Shown here: piece by piece, positions 17,169-26,010 of the stretch
Numbering within the stretch: the first letter of the stretch is position 1
Layout: every line of letters starts with the position of its first letter
Origin: Paraktedonobacter sp964250225
Lineage (GTDB): Bacteria; Chloroflexota; Ktedonobacteria; Ktedonobacterales; Ktedonobacteraceae
Direction of reading: 5' to 3'
Assembly: GCA_964250225.1 (NCBI GenBank)
Contig: CAXUEY010000001.1
Location: 28,186-92,185, forward strand
Length of the DNA: 64,000 nt
Notes under the pieces: generated by a model
The model's input: only the letters and a program-made list of their open reading frames with translations
What the model was told of the DNA's origin: nothing
Databases searched by the model: none
Program-made: the position numbers and the translations under genes

Positions 17169-18083
17169 TTATTGTTGGGGCGAAACCGATTGTGAAGACG
17201 GCGCGCTGGTCTGGTTAGAACTATCTGTGATGGTGAGCGTCACAGTATAGGGTCCACTCCCATTGTAGATGTGATCGTCGAACGAGTTGGTTGTGTCGTC
17301 GGTTGAGCCATCGCCAAAGTCCCAGTGATAGTTGGAGATGGTGAGGCTAGGATCGGCAATCGAGGCAGACGCGTCAAACGACACATCGAAGAAAGATCCC
17401 GCCGACGCTGTAAAGGTAAACGAGGCCACGGGTACGTGCGCCTGGACTGTCACCGAAGTGGTAGCGGAACTTCTCTGCCCAATGGGATCGGTGGCTGTAA
17501 CGGTCACGTTGAAGGAGCCGAGGGCGCTATAGGCATGGCTGACATTCTGGCCGCTACCGTTGCTACTATCGCCAAAATCCCAATCGTATGAGAGATCGCG
17601 TCCCTGACCACTGACGCTAAAATTGACGGTATCGCCTGCGTGAAATGGTCCCGTTGACGAGACAGCAACGGCCACCTGTGGCTTTGGATAGGCCCTGTTC
17701 AGACCAGCTTGAGCCGTAATATGCATGCTCAGCGCGCCTCCCAGACTCAGCGCCAGCACCAGCGCCAGCATCACAATGAGCATGATACGGCTGCGCCAGC
17801 TCGTAGCTGGTGGTGGTGGCAACACAGGTGGAACCAGTGGTGGTGCTGGCTGCGGCAACACAGGTACGCCAAACTGACCAGGGTAATAAGGCGCTGCCAT
17901 CCCTGGCTGCATCGGTGCTTGAAAGCCCGGCTGACTGCCCGGCGCTGGAAATGGTTGTTCCCAGGAGGTCCGCTGACCGCCTGGGCCAAGAACCGTTTCT
18001 TGCTGAAAGCCTGACATACCCGATGAAGAATAGGGTTGTTGCGGAAAGGCTGGCTGACCGCCTGGCATTGTTGGTTCTTGCAT
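17169..18083 (-). CDS. PKD-domain cell-surface protein
   Basis: A 304-residue protein with a Pro/Gln/Gly-rich cytoplasmic N-terminus (1-95), one membrane span (about 97-118) and two extracellular PKD domains. Each PKD domain has the signature WDFGD (YDWDFGDSS and YHWDFGDGST) followed by a HAY/HIY strand and VTVTATD or VTLTITD. PKD folds mediate surface or protein contacts. The start has the best ribosome site in the window, AAAGGAGGT. It begins 19 bp after the stop of the zinc-ribbon multispan gene on the same strand, which indicates one operon. Function: surface protein of unknown partner. Confidence 0.85.
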   Translation of the reverse strand: MQEPTMPGGQPAFPQQPYSSSGMSGFQQETVLGPGGQRTSWEQPFPAPGSQPGFQAPMQPGMAAPYYPGQFGVPVLPQPAPPLVPPVLPPPPATSWRSRIMLIVMLALVLALSLGGALSMHITAQAGLNRAYPKPQVAVAVSSTGPFHAGDTVNFSVSGQGRDLSYDWDFGDSSNGSGQNVSHAYSALGSFNVTVTATDPIGQRSSATTSVTVQAHVPVASFTFTASAGSFFDVSFDASASIADPSLTISNYHWDFGDGSTDDTTNSFDDHIYNGSGPYTVTLTITDSSNQTSAPSSQSVSPQQ

Positions 18084-18102
18084 TGCGCTAGACCTCCTTT
18101 TT

Positions 18103-20535
18103 TTATACTATGCCCTGCACAGGTGGATACACGCCCATCTGACCCGGCGCGAACCCTGTCGGTGCTGCCGGGCTACTGAGTACAGCGGAAGCAGATGGTG
18201 GCAGTGTATTTTCTGCCAGAGCCGCGGCCCCGGCGGAGAGCAGGAGCAGCCCCGGCAGGGCCACCAGCAGGGTGCTCAGGATATCGCGGATCAAGTTATT
18301 TGTGTGGATCGATATCGTCAGCGCCTGCCCGATCAGATAAACCGAGGCCACGCCCATCACGATCAGCAACACAAGTGCCCAGAAGAGCGCGTTATAGAGC
18401 AGCACCAGGGCCGTCGTCGGGCGCGTATCACGTGGACGCCCACGCAGACGCTCACCCAGCCACGCGGCAGGTACACCGAGCCAGCGTAAAGGTGTACTCA
18501 GGGCACGCAGGAATGTGCTCATACCTTGCTGGAAAGAACTGGTCTGGTAGAAACCTCCCAGCGCGCCGAGCAGTACGCTACTGAGAAAGGCCCACGGTAG
18601 CACCCCTAAAAGACTCACCCCCTGCGAGAAGGTGATCGTTGGTATTGACGCGTTTGCAGGTGAAAGGGTACTCTGAGTGAAAACGCTGGTAAACGCGGCC
18701 AGAAGCACCATCAGAATGGTAAAGGGGACAGCGATAGCCGCGCCCTGCAACAGGCCTGGTCCCGCTCGTTGTGCTCGTCCAATCGACGCGCTGACCCGGC
18801 CTCCCAGAAACAGGCTGAGAACCGAAATGGCCAGGAAAGCGGAAGCCCAGGGTGGCAAATGCGGGCTACCTCCAAACATCGTTAATGTCGTCTCGCAGGG
18901 GGTAAAGTCGTTGGGAGATCCGGTAGAATGGAAAGGACACAGCGAGCCTTGCCCTCGCTCCGTTTCAAATTGAAATGGCGCATTGAACGAATACATAAAC
19001 AGATCTGCGGCATAGACAGGCCCGCTCCCCAGGCTCCAGGCCGCTTTGCTCTGCCAATCGTCGTTCGCAAAAAGATGCTGGTGGACGATGGGCGTTGAGA
19101 AGGATGTATAGGTCAGCAAACTGTACAGGCAAAGCAAAGAGAGTGCGAAACCCAGGCCAAGTGCAGCTCCTGCCCCTGCAATCGTCGCGCCAATCTGGGG
19201 GAAACGGTTGAAGCGCAATGCTACGGAGAGCACCTGCCTCCAGCGTCTACTACCCAGTTTGAGTGAGGCTCCCAGTAGACCAAACAACGCGCCCCAGAGC
19301 AGACAGAGGAAAAACAGGGAGGTGCCATCAATGGAGATAAAAGTACTCACACCTGGTGCCGCCCTTCCAGGCACGGGTAAACTCCCGTTAACGGTAGGAA
19401 CAAAAATCAGCAGCAAGATCGCGTAGGGGAGCGCGATGGCTGCCCCACGCCAGAGGCTGTGGCGCGCGCGATTGGAGAAATCCGTGCTCGCGGCTATATA
19501 TCCTCCCAGCGTCAGACAAAAAGCCGGGATCAACAGCAAGCCGTTCAGAATAGCTTTCGACGTCGTTATCTCAGATGTAGTTATCCCAAATGAGGAAGAG
19601 TCTATAAGCTGGGTCTTCCATGCAACGCCGTGAGCAATAAACAATGATGCCAGCGTATCGCGCCACGGCGAATGCAGAGAGAATATACCTAGAACAGCAA
19701 ATATATTCTCATACTGCGCGCTTGAAAAAGGATCAGAAGGATTCGCAGGCGCAGGTGCGATCAGATGGATCGCGCCGAGCAGCAAACCCGCAACCGCGCC
19801 TCCCAGCACGGCAGCCAGGATCGCGCCCAGCAGAATACCAATAATAGCATTCCTGGCGAGCAATGGCTGGAAGATGCGCACCAGCAGCCTCTGCAAGCCA
19901 GTTTGCGGCGCGATAAATACCTGACGCTGCTGCACAGGCATCTGATACACACCCGGCTGCTGCGTCCAACCTGGTTGTGCAACGGGTCCGCCTGGTTGTT
20001 GTACCCATCCTGGTTGTGAAATGGGAACGCCCGGTTGCTGCACCCATCCAGGCTGCGAAGGCGACGCACCCTGGATGGGCGGCTGGATACCAGACGATGT
20101 GGCGAGCGGCTGCCCTGGCCAGGATGGATACGAGGATGGTGCAGCCTGAACTGTTGNNNNNNNNNNNNNNNNNNNNNNNNNNNNNNNNNNNNNNNNNNNN
20201 NNNNNNNNNNNNNNNNNNNNNNNNNNNNNNNNNNNNNNNNNNNNNNNNNNNNNNNNGCCAGAGGGCGTAGAAGGGTGCTGCTCCGGCCAGGATGGGTGCG
20301 AAGGCGAACCGGGTTGAGAGTTGGAAGAAGGAGCAATTAACGTATCTTCTGGAGAAGATGACGCGAGCAAGGGTATGGCGCTGTCGGGAGGTCTGGAGAT
20401 TCCAGGCGATGAAGCACCTGTGGATGTGATTGACGTCTCGCCCTGTACACCTTCAGGCTGTTTTTGGCCGCAGACGTGGCAAAAGACCGAGTCAGATGGC
20501 ATTTTTGTACCGCAATATCGGCAAAATTGTGTCAT
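18103..20535 (-). CDS. Zinc-ribbon, Pro-rich multispanning membrane protein (contains 100-N gap)
   Basis: About 810 residues if the gap length is right. The N-terminus is a zinc ribbon (Cys5, Cys8, Cys19, Cys22). Then comes a long Ser/Pro/Gln-rich stretch with repeats built on PSWP..Q and QPGW.QQPG, and about ten membrane helices arranged in two similar halves (each with a GAAIA.P..IL span). The gap (20157-20256) falls in the repeats, and both flanks use the same frame and the same repeat style, so the gene is probably intact. ATG 20535 follows AGAGGAG. It is transcribed ahead of the PKD gene. No transporter or enzyme family was recognised; a sensor or secretion role is possible. Confidence 0.75.
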   Translation of the reverse strand: MTQFCRYCGTKMPSDSVFCHVCGQKQPEGVQGETSITSTGASSPGISRPPDSAIPLLASSSPEDTLIAPSSNSQPGSPSHPSWPEQHPSTPSGXXXXXXXXXXXXXXXXXXXXXXXXXXXXXXXXXXTVQAAPSSYPSWPGQPLATSSGIQPPIQGASPSQPGWVQQPGVPISQPGWVQQPGGPVAQPGWTQQPGVYQMPVQQRQVFIAPQTGLQRLLVRIFQPLLARNAIIGILLGAILAAVLGGAVAGLLLGAIHLIAPAPANPSDPFSSAQYENIFAVLGIFSLHSPWRDTLASLFIAHGVAWKTQLIDSSSFGITTSEITTSKAILNGLLLIPAFCLTLGGYIAASTDFSNRARHSLWRGAAIALPYAILLLIFVPTVNGSLPVPGRAAPGVSTFISIDGTSLFFLCLLWGALFGLLGASLKLGSRRWRQVLSVALRFNRFPQIGATIAGAGAALGLGFALSLLCLYSLLTYTSFSTPIVHQHLFANDDWQSKAAWSLGSGPVYAADLFMYSFNAPFQFETERGQGSLCPFHSTGSPNDFTPCETTLTMFGGSPHLPPWASAFLAISVLSLFLGGRVSASIGRAQRAGPGLLQGAAIAVPFTILMVLLAAFTSVFTQSTLSPANASIPTITFSQGVSLLGVLPWAFLSSVLLGALGGFYQTSSFQQGMSTFLRALSTPLRWLGVPAAWLGERLRGRPRDTRPTTALVLLYNALFWALVLLIVMGVASVYLIGQALTISIHTNNLIRDILSTLLVALPGLLLLSAGAAALAENTLPPSASAVLSSPAAPTGFAPGQMGVYPPVQGIV
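20157..20256. other. Assembly gap of 100 N inside repetitive coding sequence
   Basis: The gap lies in the Pro/Ser-rich repeats of the zinc-ribbon membrane protein. Flanking codons read PSHPSWPEQ on one side and PSSYPSWPGQ on the other, so a collapsed tandem repeat is the likely cause. The true length is unknown but should be compatible with an open frame. Confidence 0.8.
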
Positions 20536-20788
20536 GATACTCCTCTTTCGATAATATCTGATGATTTGTGAGAGAGGCGGGGAATCCACTTGGAGTATAA
20601 CACGCCTCTTTCAGTAGTACAATATTGAAAACTAGCTACATAGCCACGCCAGGAAAAACGTGTGTCTGGAGAATGTGCCGGGTCCGATAAAGAGCGCAGG
20701 TTGGTCCTGAAGACGGTTGTGTGATACAGTAGCAGTAAAAATGGGTCAGCTTATCTGAGCTGACGACCACGAAAGGATACACGATTCA

Positions 20789-21637
20789 ATGACGATTCAG
20801 AAAGTTGGTGTTGTGGGTTGTGGGCTGATGGGCAGTGGCATTGCCCAGACCTGCGCGCAGAGCGGCTACGACACACTCGTGCTTGAGGTAAATCAATCCC
20901 TGCTGGATAAGGGCCTGGGGCGTATCCACGATGCATGGAAAACGATGGCCAGCAAGGGCAAGCTGGCCCAGCAACAGGTCGAAGAGCATGTAGGCCGCCT
21001 GCATGGGACGCTGGAACTGGCCGACTTTGCCGACTGCGATCTGGTCATCGAGGTGGTTTTAGAGCAGATGGAGGAGAAGCTGCGCCTCTTCCCCGCGCTC
21101 GATAAGATCCTCAAGCCAGAGGCGCTGATATTGAGCAATACCTCGTCGCTCAATATCACCCAGATGGGCGCGATTACCAAACGGCCCGACAAAGTGTGTG
21201 GTCTACACTTTTTCAATCCAGCTCCTATAATGAAGCTCGTGGAGGTTGTTAAGACAATTGCGACTTCCGACGAGACTATCGAGGAAGTCCAGCAATTTGC
21301 CAGCTCGCTGGGCAAAACGCCGGTGCTGGCTAAAGATACCGCCGGCTTTATCGTCAATTTCCTGCTGGTTCCCTATTTGATCGCGGCGATTCGTATGCTG
21401 GAGAACGGCGTGGCCTCGCGCGATGACATCGACGCGGCCATGAAGCTCGGCTGTGGCTACCCGATGGGTCCATTCACCCTGCTCGACTACGTTGGCCTGG
21501 ATACGACTCTCTGGGCGGCTGAGGCCATCTATGAAGAGTACAAAGACCCGCTGTACGCTCCCCCGCCGCTGCTGCGCCGTATGGTGCTTTCTGGTATGAC
21601 CGGACGCAAGAGCGGGCGTGGGTTCTACGAGTATTAG
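20789..21637 (+). CDS. 3-hydroxybutyryl-CoA dehydrogenase
   Basis: The 282-residue enzyme interconverts 3-hydroxyacyl-CoA and 3-oxoacyl-CoA with NAD(P) in fatty-acid, butyrate or PHB metabolism. The Rossmann motif GCGLMGSG is at 10-17; the catalytic His140 lies in GLHFFNPAPIMKLVEV, with Glu and the SNTSSL loop (116-121) in place; the C-terminal domain has KDTAGFIVNFLL and GYPMGPFTLLDYVGLD. Length and layout match PaaH/Hbd single-function enzymes, not the large FadB fusions. GAAAGGA lies 12 nt upstream of the ATG. No other beta-oxidation genes are adjacent. Confidence 0.92.
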   Translation: MTIQKVGVVGCGLMGSGIAQTCAQSGYDTLVLEVNQSLLDKGLGRIHDAWKTMASKGKLAQQQVEEHVGRLHGTLELADFADCDLVIEVVLEQMEEKLRLFPALDKILKPEALILSNTSSLNITQMGAITKRPDKVCGLHFFNPAPIMKLVEVVKTIATSDETIEEVQQFASSLGKTPVLAKDTAGFIVNFLLVPYLIAAIRMLENGVASRDDIDAAMKLGCGYPMGPFTLLDYVGLDTTLWAAEAIYEEYKDPLYAPPPLLRRMVLSGMTGRKSGRGFYEY

Positions 21638-21873
21638 TCGGGTATTACTCTTTAGATAGCAAATGAGGGGACATCGGTAATTTTTCCTGCTGGCGTTCCT
21701 TCTATAACAACGAGCGAATCATAGTGTTCCCAGCAGTGATCTGCTATCCCATCATCAAACCAACTCTGCTGCAAGATATGAAGGTGAGGCAGATAAAGCA
21801 GTGGGTAGCAGGCTACTTCCTGTGTATGATATGATAGGTCTGGCAAAAACAGATGTATCCAGGAGTCGTATAA

Positions 21874-22137
21874 GTGAGTAAGCAGGCAAAAATCGAGGTG
21901 ACCTTCTACACAAAGGCGGGCTGCCATTTGTGTGAAGATGCGCGCGAACTGCTCGACGAGATTGCGCAAGAGACAGAATATCTGCTGACCGAGATCGATA
22001 TTCGCAGCGATATGGCGGTCTTTGAGCTGTATCGGTACCGCATTCCAGTAATCGTTATCAACCAGCAAACACTAGTGGAAGGACGGATCGACGCCGACGA
22101 ACTGGCACTGGCCTTTCAGCAGGCTAGAGGAGCGTAA
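21874..22137 (+). CDS. Glutaredoxin-like (DUF836) thiol protein
   Basis: An 87-residue thioredoxin-fold protein with an N-terminal CHLC redox motif (KAGCHLCEDARELL, Cys17 and Cys20), a strand-rich middle and the cis-proline signature YRIPVIVINQQ. This is the compact DUF836/glutaredoxin-family layout. It starts with GTG at 21874, supported by CCAGGAG upstream. It ends 6 bp before the DUF2085 gene on the same strand, so the two are likely co-transcribed. It could act as a disulfide reductase or metal-transfer partner; the target is not shown. Confidence 0.83.
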   Translation: MSKQAKIEVTFYTKAGCHLCEDARELLDEIAQETEYLLTEIDIRSDMAVFELYRYRIPVIVINQQTLVEGRIDADELALAFQQARGA

Positions 22138-22143
22138 TGTACT

Positions 22144-22698
22144 ATGGCTACCCAACCCATCTATCCACAACAGCCCTATCCACTGCAACAATCACGCCTC
22201 GATATCTGGATGCACAACGCGGGCGAATTTTTCCTGCGCTATTGGGTCGTACTGATTATTGTTATACTTGGCCTGATCCTGCTGGCAACGTTGAGTGTGC
22301 CGGTGCTGGCCTATTTTGGGCTGGATACTATCTCAAAACCGATTTTTTCGGCACTGCATCTTATTTGTGCTCAGATCCCCTCGCATTCCTTTTATATGTT
22401 CGGCCATCAACTTGGCATGTGTGCGCGCAATATTTCCATCTATGGCTCGATGTTTGTAGGCACGCTGGTCTTTCAACTGAGCAAGAAACGTCTGCGCGGC
22501 ATCCCCTGGTGGTTCTGGGCCTTGCTGCTCCTGCCCATTGCCTGGGATGGCCTGACGCAAATGTTTGGCCTGCGTGAGAGCACCTGGGAGCTGCGCGTGC
22601 TGACCGGGTCGCTGTTTGGCCTGGCGAATGTATGGTTCGCGCTGCCCTTTATTCAGAAAACTATTAACGAGATGCTAGTGGCACCGACATCTAACTAG
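22144..22698 (+). CDS. DUF2085 membrane protein
   Basis: A 184-residue integral membrane protein with about four helices: a first span around VVLIIVILGLILLATL, then a conserved loop with HLICAQIPSHSFYMFGHQLGMCARN, whose cysteines and C.Q.P..S pattern mark DUF2085, then SIYGSMFVGTLVF and IPWWFWALLLLPI, and a final helix. The family is found in archaea and Chloroflexota and has no known function; the conserved Cys pair fits its position directly after a glutaredoxin-like gene. The N-terminus is Gln/Pro-rich. Confidence 0.8.
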   Translation: MATQPIYPQQPYPLQQSRLDIWMHNAGEFFLRYWVVLIIVILGLILLATLSVPVLAYFGLDTISKPIFSALHLICAQIPSHSFYMFGHQLGMCARNISIYGSMFVGTLVFQLSKKRLRGIPWWFWALLLLPIAWDGLTQMFGLRESTWELRVLTGSLFGLANVWFALPFIQKTINEMLVAPTSN

Positions 22699-22823
22699 AC
22701 GCGAGACGCTATGCTCAGGTGCTTCCGAGGGGCCAGATGGCTCCCCCACTGGTCTAATTCGACTCAATACGCTATAATCAGGCCAGCAAATAACCATTGA
22801 GAGATCAGAAACACTAGAAACCT

Positions 22824-24296
22824 ATGCGCGAAGAAACTACATTTGCGGTTGCCACGTTAGGTTGCAAGGTCAATCAGGCCGATAGCGAGGCCATTAGCGA
22901 GCAGATGAGCGCTGCTGGCTTTGTCCAACGCGAGTTTCACGAGGAAGCCGATATCTATATCGTCAATACCTGCACGGTGACGCACCTGGGGGATCGCAGT
23001 TCGCGGCTGATGATTAGCCAGGCGCGCCGCCGCCAACCAGACGCGCTATTAGTGGTAACCGGCTGTTACGCGGAACTGAACCCACAGGCTGTAGCGGCCC
23101 TGCCAGGCGTGAACCTGGTCGTCGGCAACCGCGAGAAGGATGCGCTGGTCGAGGCTATCCATGCCCATCAGCAAGACGTGGCTCCCACTGACAGCCCCGA
23201 TCAAGCCAGCGCTGCCCCAGACGCGTTGGCCCATCCCCTTCTGCCCATGCTCTTAGCCCACGGGCAACACATCGGCAGCGATATCGCCCTGGAGATCGAT
23301 CCAGGCGAGCCGGAGCCACAGCCCGACAATCTCGAACGGCTCTCTTTGCTGACCGACAGTGCGGCTCCCGGCCCGACCAGCCATGCTCAGTTGCACACCC
23401 GCACCCGCGTGCAGATGAAGGTACAGGATGGCTGCGATAATCGCTGCACCTATTGTATCGTGCCCTATGTGCGTGGCGGCTCACGCAGTCGCAGCATCGG
23501 CGCGGTGGTGGAGCATGTCCAGCGCAAGGTGCGCGCGGGTTTTCAGGAGATTGTGCTGACGGGCATCCACCTGGGCGACTACCATCCCGCTGAGAACGTG
23601 CAACAAGACCTGGGCGATCTGATCGCGGCCCTCTTGCGTGAGACGGAGATCAAACGCATTCGCGTCTCCTCACTGGAGCCGGAGGACTTTCGCCTGGAAT
23701 GGCTGGCACTGTGGCAGAACCCGCGCATGTGCCGTCACTTCCACCTGCCCATGCAGAGTGGCTCGGATCATATCCTGCGGCGCATGGCCCGGCGCTACAC
23801 CAGCGCGCGCTACCACGAGATCATCACCACTGCCAAACGCCTGATCCCCGGCATCGCGATCAGCACAGATATTATCACGGGCTTTCCCGGCGAGAGCGAC
23901 GAGGACTTCGAGCAGACCTATCAACTGGCCAGCGAACTGCACTTCGCCAAAATGCACGTCTTCCGTTTCTCCCCACGTCAGGGCACGCCCGCAGCTCGTA
24001 TGAAGGGGCAGGTCAAGGATCAGGTCAAGAAGGCACGCAGTGAACGCCTGCTCGCGCTCAACGAAGCTGACGCGCGGCTCTTCCGTCAGCAGTTTCTCGG
24101 CCAGACGGTGGATGTGTTGCTTGAGGGCTACAAGCGTGGACACTGGGAAGGTCTGACCGACAACTATCTACGCGTCGAGGTGGCAGAGATGCCCGGCCAA
24201 CCAGAACGCGATTGGCAGAATACGCTGGTGAACGTGCGTCTCAACACGCTGGTCGAGGATGGTATCCTCGGCACGATCAGCCACCCCAGAGAGTAG
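22824..24296 (+). CDS. mtaB: tRNA t6A37 methylthiotransferase MtaB
   Basis: The 490-residue radical-SAM enzyme adds a methylthio group to N6-threonylcarbamoyladenosine at tRNA position 37. The MTTase N-terminal domain binds one FeS cluster through Cys14 (TLGCKVNQADSE, the MtaB signature), Cys50 and Cys81. The radical-SAM cluster uses Cys204, Cys208 and Cys211 (DGCDNRCTYCIVP). A C-terminal TRAM-like region closes the protein. It is longer than usual (about 430-450) because of a Pro/Ala/Asp-rich insert of roughly 75 residues (about 113-190) between the two cluster domains. TATAAT at 22773-22778 may be its -10. A GNAT gene follows 14 bp later. Confidence 0.92.
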   Translation: MREETTFAVATLGCKVNQADSEAISEQMSAAGFVQREFHEEADIYIVNTCTVTHLGDRSSRLMISQARRRQPDALLVVTGCYAELNPQAVAALPGVNLVVGNREKDALVEAIHAHQQDVAPTDSPDQASAAPDALAHPLLPMLLAHGQHIGSDIALEIDPGEPEPQPDNLERLSLLTDSAAPGPTSHAQLHTRTRVQMKVQDGCDNRCTYCIVPYVRGGSRSRSIGAVVEHVQRKVRAGFQEIVLTGIHLGDYHPAENVQQDLGDLIAALLRETEIKRIRVSSLEPEDFRLEWLALWQNPRMCRHFHLPMQSGSDHILRRMARRYTSARYHEIITTAKRLIPGIAISTDIITGFPGESDEDFEQTYQLASELHFAKMHVFRFSPRQGTPAARMKGQVKDQVKKARSERLLALNEADARLFRQQFLGQTVDVLLEGYKRGHWEGLTDNYLRVEVAEMPGQPERDWQNTLVNVRLNTLVEDGILGTISHPRE

Positions 24297-24310
24297 TGAG
24301 AGAAACTGTA

Positions 24311-24844
24311 ATGATTATTCGTAAAGCACGCCCCGCAGATGCGGCGGGGATTACCCACGTTCACGTCACAACCTGGCAGACAACCTACCGTGGGATTGTC
24401 CCCGATGATTACCTGGACAATATACAGGCGGAGAAGTGGCAGGAACGCTGGCTACGCGACCTGCGTGAGCCAGGTGAGCGGTTCATCTACGTCGCTGAAG
24501 ATGAGACGAATAGCACAATCGCGGGCTTTGTGATGGGCGGTCCTGGCCATCCTGATGAAGTCATGTATAAAGGCGAACTCTACACCCTCTATATTCTCAA
24601 GGAATATCAACAGCGCGGCCTGGGACGTCTCCTGGTACAGGCTCTGGCGGTATCATTGCTGGAGGCTGGCATCTCTTCCATGCTACTCATGGTCATGGAT
24701 GCCAATCCTGGGCGCCACTTTTACGAAGCGCTTGGAGGAACACGCGTGAGATCCAATATCTTCGAGGTCAGCGGCGTTGCCATAGAAGAGAGCGCCTATG
24801 GCTGGACTGATATCCGCTCACTCCTACAGGATACCCATACATGA
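24311..24844 (+). CDS. GNAT family N-acetyltransferase
   Basis: A 177-residue acetyltransferase: the N-terminal IRKARPADAAGITHVHVTTW strand-helix is followed by ELYTLYILKEYQQRGLGRLL, in which QRGLGR is the acetyl-CoA pyrophosphate loop, and a late NPGRHFYEALGG motif. The downstream ATG (24311) is chosen because the longer frame overlaps mtaB; the ribosome site is weak (GAGAG). Its TGA overlaps the ATG of the next lipoprotein gene by four bases, so translation is coupled. The substrate is unknown. Confidence 0.85.
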   Translation: MIIRKARPADAAGITHVHVTTWQTTYRGIVPDDYLDNIQAEKWQERWLRDLREPGERFIYVAEDETNSTIAGFVMGGPGHPDEVMYKGELYTLYILKEYQQRGLGRLLVQALAVSLLEAGISSMLLMVMDANPGRHFYEALGGTRVRSNIFEVSGVAIEESAYGWTDIRSLLQDTHT

Positions 24845-25953
24845 AACGCCGCTTTTCTGCTCTTGCTCTATTGATACTGCTCACTTGCCTGCTCTCTGCG
24901 TGTAGCAATGGGGCCGCGCTTTCTGCACCTTCTGGAGCCTCTTCAGCCACCCAGAATCACATGAACACGCCCGCTCAGATGGCTACAGGAAAATTTCAGG
25001 AGTTCGCGCTGCCCCAGAAGAATAACGGTCTGATGCGGCCCGCGCTCGATGCTCAGGGGCGTCTCTGGTTTGGCGAGATGAACCGCAATGCTGTTGGCTC
25101 GTTCGATTCTCACACGGGCCAGTTCTGGCAACAGACGCCGCCCAATGGACAGGCGGGCATTATGGGCATCGCGACAGCCCCCGATCACACGATCTGGTTC
25201 GCGGAACAGAACGCCGATTATATCGGGCATTATTTCCCCACAAGCGGCCAGTACCAGACGTATCAGCTACCAACTATCAGCACGCCTGATCCCAGCACCG
25301 CCGGGAAAACGCTCAGCCTGCCCAGCGCGCCTAATGACCTTGTCCTGGATACGCGCGGTATGCTCTGGTTTACGGAGATGAACGCCAACGCCATTGGAAG
25401 TTTAGATACCACCGATGGATCGATCCATCAGTATCCACTCACCAGCGGCCCCAACGCAAAACCACTCAATCCCTATGGGATCGCTGTCGATTCCCATGGA
25501 AATATCTGGTTCACCGAGGCCAGTACCAATCGGCTGGGCCTGCTCAACCCGCTCAACGGACAGATCAGCTACTTCACCCCACCAGGAGTCGCGTCTACCA
25601 CACCTCTGATGGAGGTTGTCAGCGACGCGCAGGGGCAGATCTGGGCCACAACTTTTGAGGCCAGCCTGTTGCTCCACTTCAATCCGACTACTCACACCTT
25701 CACGATCTATAGCACGGCGCTTTTCCAGGGTGGGATCTATGGCCTCTCCAGCGCTAGCAACGGAGATGTCTGGGTGGTCGTGACCTCGGCGAACATGCTG
25801 GCGCGGCTCGATGTCAAAGCCCAGCGCTTCCTCTACTATCCCATCCCGACCCCGCACAGCCTGCCCATTGGCCTGGCCGAAGGCAAAGCCTCGACCATCT
25901 GGTTTACTGAATCAGGAAGTGATAAAATTGGGGTGTTGCAAGCAAACGGATAG
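24841..25953 (+). CDS. Lipoprotein with Vgb/SMP-30-like beta-propeller
   Basis: A 370-residue lipoprotein: basic start, hydrophobic core and lipobox LSAC with Cys21 as the lipidated residue. The mature part is a beta-propeller built from repeats of the form G.LWF.E.N.N.IGS.D (GRLWFGEMNRNAVGS, HTIWFAEQNADYIGH, GMLWFTEMNANAIGS, GNIWFTEASTNRLGL, TIWFTESGSDKIG), the blade pattern of virginiamycin B lyase (Vgb). True Vgb is cytoplasmic and opens streptogramin B; this protein is exported and repeats only the fold, so lyase activity is doubtful. It is translationally coupled to the GNAT gene. Confidence 0.82.
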   Translation: MKRRFSALALLILLTCLLSACSNGAALSAPSGASSATQNHMNTPAQMATGKFQEFALPQKNNGLMRPALDAQGRLWFGEMNRNAVGSFDSHTGQFWQQTPPNGQAGIMGIATAPDHTIWFAEQNADYIGHYFPTSGQYQTYQLPTISTPDPSTAGKTLSLPSAPNDLVLDTRGMLWFTEMNANAIGSLDTTDGSIHQYPLTSGPNAKPLNPYGIAVDSHGNIWFTEASTNRLGLLNPLNGQISYFTPPGVASTTPLMEVVSDAQGQIWATTFEASLLLHFNPTTHTFTIYSTALFQGGIYGLSSASNGDVWVVVTSANMLARLDVKAQRFLYYPIPTPHSLPIGLAEGKASTIWFTESGSDKIGVLQANG

Positions 25954-26010
25954 CTCTGGCCGACAGACGTATTTATAGGCGAAATAGCATAGAGATAGAG
26001 AGCAGAAAAG

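Noticed and set aside
21652..22068. 138-codon minus-strand frame
   Set aside because: Mostly opposite the glutaredoxin-like gene, which has CHLC and cis-Pro motifs and a ribosome site. The part outside it matches nothing I recognise.
24841..25953. Virginiamycin B lyase as a resistance gene
   Set aside because: Only the propeller repeat pattern fits. The protein is an exported lipoprotein, while true Vgb is cytoplasmic, so a resistance call was not made.
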